A DNA stretch of 64,000 nucleotides from positions 310,001-374,000 of the forward strand of contig UICE01000004.1 of assembly GCA_900471815.1 (NCBI GenBank). Reading direction: 5' to 3'. Below the pieces are notes generated by a model, which was given only the letters and a program-made list of their open reading frames with translations, was not told the DNA's origin and searched no databases. This stretch comes from Hyphomicrobiales bacterium. Lineage in GTDB: Bacteria; Pseudomonadota; Alphaproteobacteria; Rhizobiales; Rhizobiaceae. The translations under genes and the position numbers were made by a program. Positions 60,811-64,000 of this stretch are shown here, piece after piece. The first letter of the stretch is position 1. The number at the start of each line of letters is the position of its first letter.

Positions 60811-61146
60811 ATGCTGACGCAGTTCGAGCATTTTGCTGTTACCGAAATGATGGGCAAATCGGATAGTCCTCCAAGAGCGAATGGGACATTCTGCTTCAGC
60901 TCGGAATGGGAAAGGAAATCATTTGGCATGGCGCTTGCGCTTGCCAAGAACGGCTATTTCGAATGGGACGATTTTCGCGACGAGTTGATCGCCGCAATTG
61001 GTAACTGGGAAGCAGATCATTCCGTAGACCGATCATCGTGGAACTACTACGACCACTTTCTATCGGCTCTCGAAATGGCTGTCATTAAAGCAGGCATCGT
61101 TGATTCTGAAGAGATCATGGCCGCGTTCGCGACATGTTCCACCTAA
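60811..61146 (+). CDS. Nitrile hydratase accessory protein (beta-N-domain-like, P14K/NhlE type)
   Basis: 111 residues resembling the N-terminal helical part of the beta subunit: PRANGTFCFSSEWERKSFGMALALAKNGYFEWDDFRDELIAAI, then WNYYDHFLSALEMAVIKAGI. Such proteins bind the alpha subunit and deliver cobalt by self-subunit swapping. Ten bases after nthA. Confidence 0.88.
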   Translation: MLTQFEHFAVTEMMGKSDSPPRANGTFCFSSEWERKSFGMALALAKNGYFEWDDFRDELIAAIGNWEADHSVDRSSWNYYDHFLSALEMAVIKAGIVDSEEIMAAFATCST

Positions 61147-61236
61147 ACGGCGTGCAGATCGAGCAAGCAACCGGTATTGTCGAAATCCGATTAAAGCTGT
61201 GCTGAGAACGTTGGCATTACTAGGCAAGAGGTCTCC

Positions 61237-62247
61237 ATGCGGATTGGCATCCTATCCCCTCCTGGCGTTCAATCGCTCGACATTGTCGGGCCTGCTGAAG
61301 TGTTCGGAGAAGCTGCGCGGCGGCTTGGTGATCCGTCGAAATACGATGTTCAGGTCATTTCCACGGGCGCACCATCTATCGGCGGAACAGGCCATCTGCG
61401 ATTTATAGCAGACCGGACGATTTTCGATCGAGACGAAGTAATCGACACATTGTTGGTAGCCGGAGATCCTTCGTTTCAAGCGATCGATCCCCACGTGATT
61501 GCTTGGTTGCGACGTCGGGTGCCTACGGTTAGGCGTTACGGTTCGATATGTACCGGTGTATTCCTGTTGGCTGCTGCGGAGTTGCTCAAAGAAAGAAAGG
61601 TTACGACGCACTGGGAATGCGCGCCGAAGTTCAAGAAGGAGTACCCGGACATCGATTTGGAGCCCGATGCGATTTTTGTGCGTGACGGCAACTTGATAAC
61701 GGCGGCGGGTGTGACAGCGGGAATAGATCTTGCGCTGTCTCTGGTCGAGGAAGATTATGGCCGGGATGTGGCGTTGATTGTTGCACGCTATATGGTGATG
61801 TTTATGAAGAGACCGGGTGGCCAGTCGCAATTCAGTACTCACCTGGCAGGCCAAATGTCGGAGACGACGCTGATAGAAAAGGCTCAGTCCTACATACTTG
61901 AAAACCTTGCGAAGCCATTGCCAATTGAATTTATCGCAAGCAACGTGGGGATGAGCGTAAGAAATTTTGGACGCGTATTCCGCCACGAATTAGGAATTAC
62001 GCCGGTTGAGTTCATTGCTGCCGCGAGAACAGATGCTGCGCGGCTGTTGCTGGAGGATACACAGCAACCTCTGCAGAGGATTGCTCGTCAATGCGGCTTC
62101 GGTGACGTCAACGCTATGCGTAGAGCCTTCATGAAGACCATCGCCGTTAGCCCGAACGAATATCGTTTGCGTTTTCAAACCACGAAGCCAGCTGCTGCAC
62201 GTCGCCAAATCTCCAAATTTCCAGAAAGTTTAGATGTTGGTGAGTGA
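61237..62247 (+). CDS. AraC-family regulator with DJ-1/PfpI sensor domain (GlxA type)
   Basis: 336 residues. N-terminal amidotransferase-like domain (LSPPGVQSLDIVGPAEVFGEA; nucleophile-elbow Cys in YGSICTGVFLLAAAELL; TTHWECAPKF) and C-terminal AraC double HTH from about residue 225 (IEFIASNVGMSVRNFGRVFRHELGITPVEFI and LQRIARQCGFGDVNAMRRAFM). Same strand, 90 bases after the nitrile hydratase accessory gene. May control these genes or the divergent-side neighbours. Confidence 0.88.
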   Translation: MRIGILSPPGVQSLDIVGPAEVFGEAARRLGDPSKYDVQVISTGAPSIGGTGHLRFIADRTIFDRDEVIDTLLVAGDPSFQAIDPHVIAWLRRRVPTVRRYGSICTGVFLLAAAELLKERKVTTHWECAPKFKKEYPDIDLEPDAIFVRDGNLITAAGVTAGIDLALSLVEEDYGRDVALIVARYMVMFMKRPGGQSQFSTHLAGQMSETTLIEKAQSYILENLAKPLPIEFIASNVGMSVRNFGRVFRHELGITPVEFIAAARTDAARLLLEDTQQPLQRIARQCGFGDVNAMRRAFMKTIAVSPNEYRLRFQTTKPAAARRQISKFPESLDVGE

Positions 62248-62290
62248 CGTCTAAGTAGGAAGGGAAATGCCCAAAACCCTGTCCGGCATG

Positions 62291-63205
62291 CTAAATGTTC
62301 TGCTGGCCCAACATTTCGAGCGCCGACAACGCCAGCCTGACGTCATCTCGAGCGTCATTCGGCAATGGTAAAACCGGACGCGGCGGCTGGGCGTTGGCGA
62401 GCCCAAGGAATTCAGCGATAACGAACATAACGCGGAAGCTACCGTAGCGTTTGAACAAGGTCCAGAGCGGTTCAAAAGCTCTATCCAATCGCACCGCCTC
62501 GACGCTGTCGCCAACCTGCGCAGCACGCGTCAGCGTCAGCGCTGGGCCTGCCAACAGACCTGCTGCAACGCTGTACCAAGTGTCACATCCTGCAAGCAAG
62601 GCATTGGCGGCGCCCCAATCGCCGCTGTATCCGACTGTGAACGTGTCGGGAGTAATCTGACGCAGACGTGCGAGTTCCCGGGCATAATCTTCGTTTGCTG
62701 CCAGAGGCATTTTCACGGCGACGATGTTAGGCACCACTGACAGCCGGGCGATCAATGCATTGCTGAAAGTGAAGCGTGTAGTGCTTGGATTGTTGTAGAT
62801 GCATAAGGGCAGTTCCCCCGCCTCGGCCACAGCTACGAAATGCTGAAATACCTCGTCGTCGTTTAAGGGAACGTATGACATGGGTGCTAGTAGCAAACCG
62901 TTGGCACCAGCGGACTTGGCATCGCGGGCTAACGCCTGAGCTTCGTCGGTTCGCAATGCTCCTATACCCGCCACAAGGGGAGTCTTGCCGCCAATACATT
63001 CAACGGCAATCTGCACGGCACGCTTTCGCTCTTCCCTTGTCAGATATGCATAGCCACCCGTGCTACCGAGCAGCCCAATGGAATCTGCTCCCGCGTGATG
63101 AATGCGCTCAAGAATGCGAGCCAGCGCCTCAGCATCGATGCGTCCGTTAGCGTCGGTTGGGGTAACGGGGAAAGCTGAAAGGCCACGGAATAAAGTCATC
63201 ATCAA
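62291..63205 (-). CDS. DapA-family aldolase/dehydratase
   Basis: 304-residue class I aldolase-fold protein: SAFPVTPTDANGRID start, GLLGSTGGYAYL in place of GTTGE, Tyr in IYNNPSTT, and the Schiff-base Lys in NIVAVKMPL. The replacement of GTTGE shows it is not a true dipicolinate synthase; a keto-sugar acid or hydroxyproline-type substrate is likely. Starts at one of three consecutive ATGs. Downstream of the LysE-type exporter gene by 11 bases. Confidence 0.8.
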   Translation of the reverse strand: MMMTLFRGLSAFPVTPTDANGRIDAEALARILERIHHAGADSIGLLGSTGGYAYLTREERKRAVQIAVECIGGKTPLVAGIGALRTDEAQALARDAKSAGANGLLLAPMSYVPLNDDEVFQHFVAVAEAGELPLCIYNNPSTTRFTFSNALIARLSVVPNIVAVKMPLAANEDYARELARLRQITPDTFTVGYSGDWGAANALLAGCDTWYSVAAGLLAGPALTLTRAAQVGDSVEAVRLDRAFEPLWTLFKRYGSFRVMFVIAEFLGLANAQPPRPVLPLPNDARDDVRLALSALEMLGQQNI

Positions 63206-63216
63206 TCCTTTCGAAA

Positions 63217-63855
63217 CTAGATGCGGGAGAGCAGCAGGCGCAGTCCGGCGAACGCAAAAAACAGCGACAGCAGACCTTCAATCCAACGGCGGCAGCGTCT
63301 GTACAACGTCACCATGGGCAGTGTTGAGAAGACAATGGCGTAGCCACAGAAAATGACGACGCTCAAGGCTGCGCAGCCACATAATATAACGGCGATGCTT
63401 TGCCATGATGAATTCGGGCCGATGCCCAAAGTGACCAATGCGATCCAAGCCAAGACGGATTTTGGATTCGCCAAATGCATCAAAAGGCCCCTTCGATAGA
63501 GCGCCCTCCAGGAAAGAGCGACATCGTCACCCGACGCGCGCGCCGCGAGCTTCTCGTTCGATGTGAGAGCCGACCGTCCCGCCCTGAAGGCAAGAAACAG
63601 CAGGTAGAGGCCCCCGAAAACTTGGAGAACGAGGAGTGCCTGGGCGTACTTGGCCAATAACGCGGAGACGCCCGTCGAGGCCATCAGACCCCAGAAAATT
63701 GAGCCGCTGACGACGCCTGAGGCGAGCACCAGCGCAGCACCTCTGCCGCGAGCCATCGCCACGCCCATGATACGCATATTGCTCGGGCCAGGGCTTCCCG
63801 CGGCGATGACATATGTTGCGTAGACCGTGAGTAACTGATGGGGATCGACATTCAT
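63217..63855 (-). CDS. LysE/RhtB-family amino-acid exporter
   Basis: 212-residue inner-membrane protein with six hydrophobic segments. ATYVIAAGSPGPSNMRIMGVAMARGRGAAL is the family start with the GPSN motif, and LLMHLANPKSVLAWIALVTLG carries the conserved NPK. RhtB members export homoserine, threonine or similar amino acids. First gene of a two-gene operon with the DapA-like protein. The last 145 bases of the window beyond it show no supportable gene. Confidence 0.88.
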   Translation of the reverse strand: MNVDPHQLLTVYATYVIAAGSPGPSNMRIMGVAMARGRGAALVLASGVVSGSIFWGLMASTGVSALLAKYAQALLVLQVFGGLYLLFLAFRAGRSALTSNEKLAARASGDDVALSWRALYRRGLLMHLANPKSVLAWIALVTLGIGPNSSWQSIAVILCGCAALSVVIFCGYAIVFSTLPMVTLYRRCRRWIEGLLSLFFAFAGLRLLLSRI

Positions 63856-64000
63856 TTGCTTACTCTTGAAATTTCAACTCAAATCGATGGTTCAGTCACT
63901 CGACCAAGGCATCCGACGCCTCCCGCGGGCGTTCGTCCGGCATGGTTTCCAGCGCCTCCGATATGAATCACTTTTGGCCTTTTGCCGTCTTCGGACGGGT

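Noticed and set aside
1-64000. CRISPR arrays, tRNA or rRNA genes, phage genes
   Set aside because: No regularly spaced repeats, no rRNA-like conserved blocks, no tRNA-type cloverleaf noticed, and no phage structural genes among the proteins.

Overview
The window reads as a chromosomal or large-plasmid segment of a plant-associated alphaproteobacterium, most likely Hyphomicrobiales (Rhizobium/Agrobacterium/Ochrobactrum/Phyllobacterium type). The reasons are a GC content that looks to be in the mid-fifties, dense amino-acid ABC and TRAP importers each with its own LysR, Lrp, GntR or LacI regulator, inositol genes, and a cobalt-type nitrile hydratase locus. There are no rRNA or tRNA genes, no CRISPR array, no phage genes and no intact insertion sequence. 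Almost everything is uptake and breakdown of small plant metabolites.

Layout. (1) 1-2.7 kb: inositol genes (partial iolE, iolG-like) facing a LacI regulator across a perfect operator palindrome. (2) 2.7-16.1 kb: a sugar-acid or polyol regulon: split transketolase, aldehyde dehydrogenase plus L-idonate dehydrogenase, AroE-like, GldA-like, IdnO-like, an enolase-superfamily dehydratase, a VOC protein, a GntR regulator, a GST and a TRAP importer. Related AT-rich palindromes lie in front of four of its transcription units. (3) 16.5-19.5 kb: ordinary stress and redox genes (QorB-like/HxlR pair, DoxX, LysR). (4) 19.6-26 kb: an operon of a basic-amino-acid ABC importer, a ureohydrolase, a PLP gamma-lyase, a small membrane protein and an aquaporin. 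(5) 27.3-37.8 kb: an operon with an ABC importer, an M20 carbamoylase, homoserine dehydrogenase, aldehyde dehydrogenase, DapA, aspartase, a degenerate homoserine kinase and an Lrp regulator. (6) 38-47 kb: a guanidino-modifying (amidinotransferase-fold) enzyme, then an operon of diaminopropionate ammonia-lyase, an M24 hydrolase, a binding protein, a fused permease-ATPase and a second M20 hydrolase. (7) 47.3-53.6 kb: an operon of a B3/4-domain tRNA-editing protein (CtdA type), an ABC importer, a second near-identical PLP gamma-lyase and a Gdx-type guanidinium exporter, facing an XRE-cupin regulator. (8) 53.6-62.2 kb: a sigma54-activated nitrile hydratase region. (9) 62.3-63.9 kb: a DapA-like aldolase and a LysE/RhtB exporter.

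Main interpretation. Regions 4, 5 and 7 together look like a canavanine (legume toxic arginine analogue) tolerance and utilisation island. Importers bring in the basic amino acid. A CtdA-like deacylase would clear canavanyl-tRNA(Arg). The gamma-lyase would cut canavanine to homoserine and hydroxyguanidine. Homoserine would pass through aspartate semialdehyde and aspartate to fumarate using homoserine dehydrogenase, aldehyde dehydrogenase and aspartase. The guanidine-type product could leave through the Gdx exporter or be hydrolysed by the ureohydrolase, with an unusually wide-filtered aquaporin next door. Canavanine gamma-lyase and CtdA are known from recent work. The double-operon layout here, with two lyase copies, exporter and channel partners, an apparently dead homoserine kinase and a guanidino-modifying enzyme, is what looks new. 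Substrate assignments are inferred from gene context and motifs and have not been tested.
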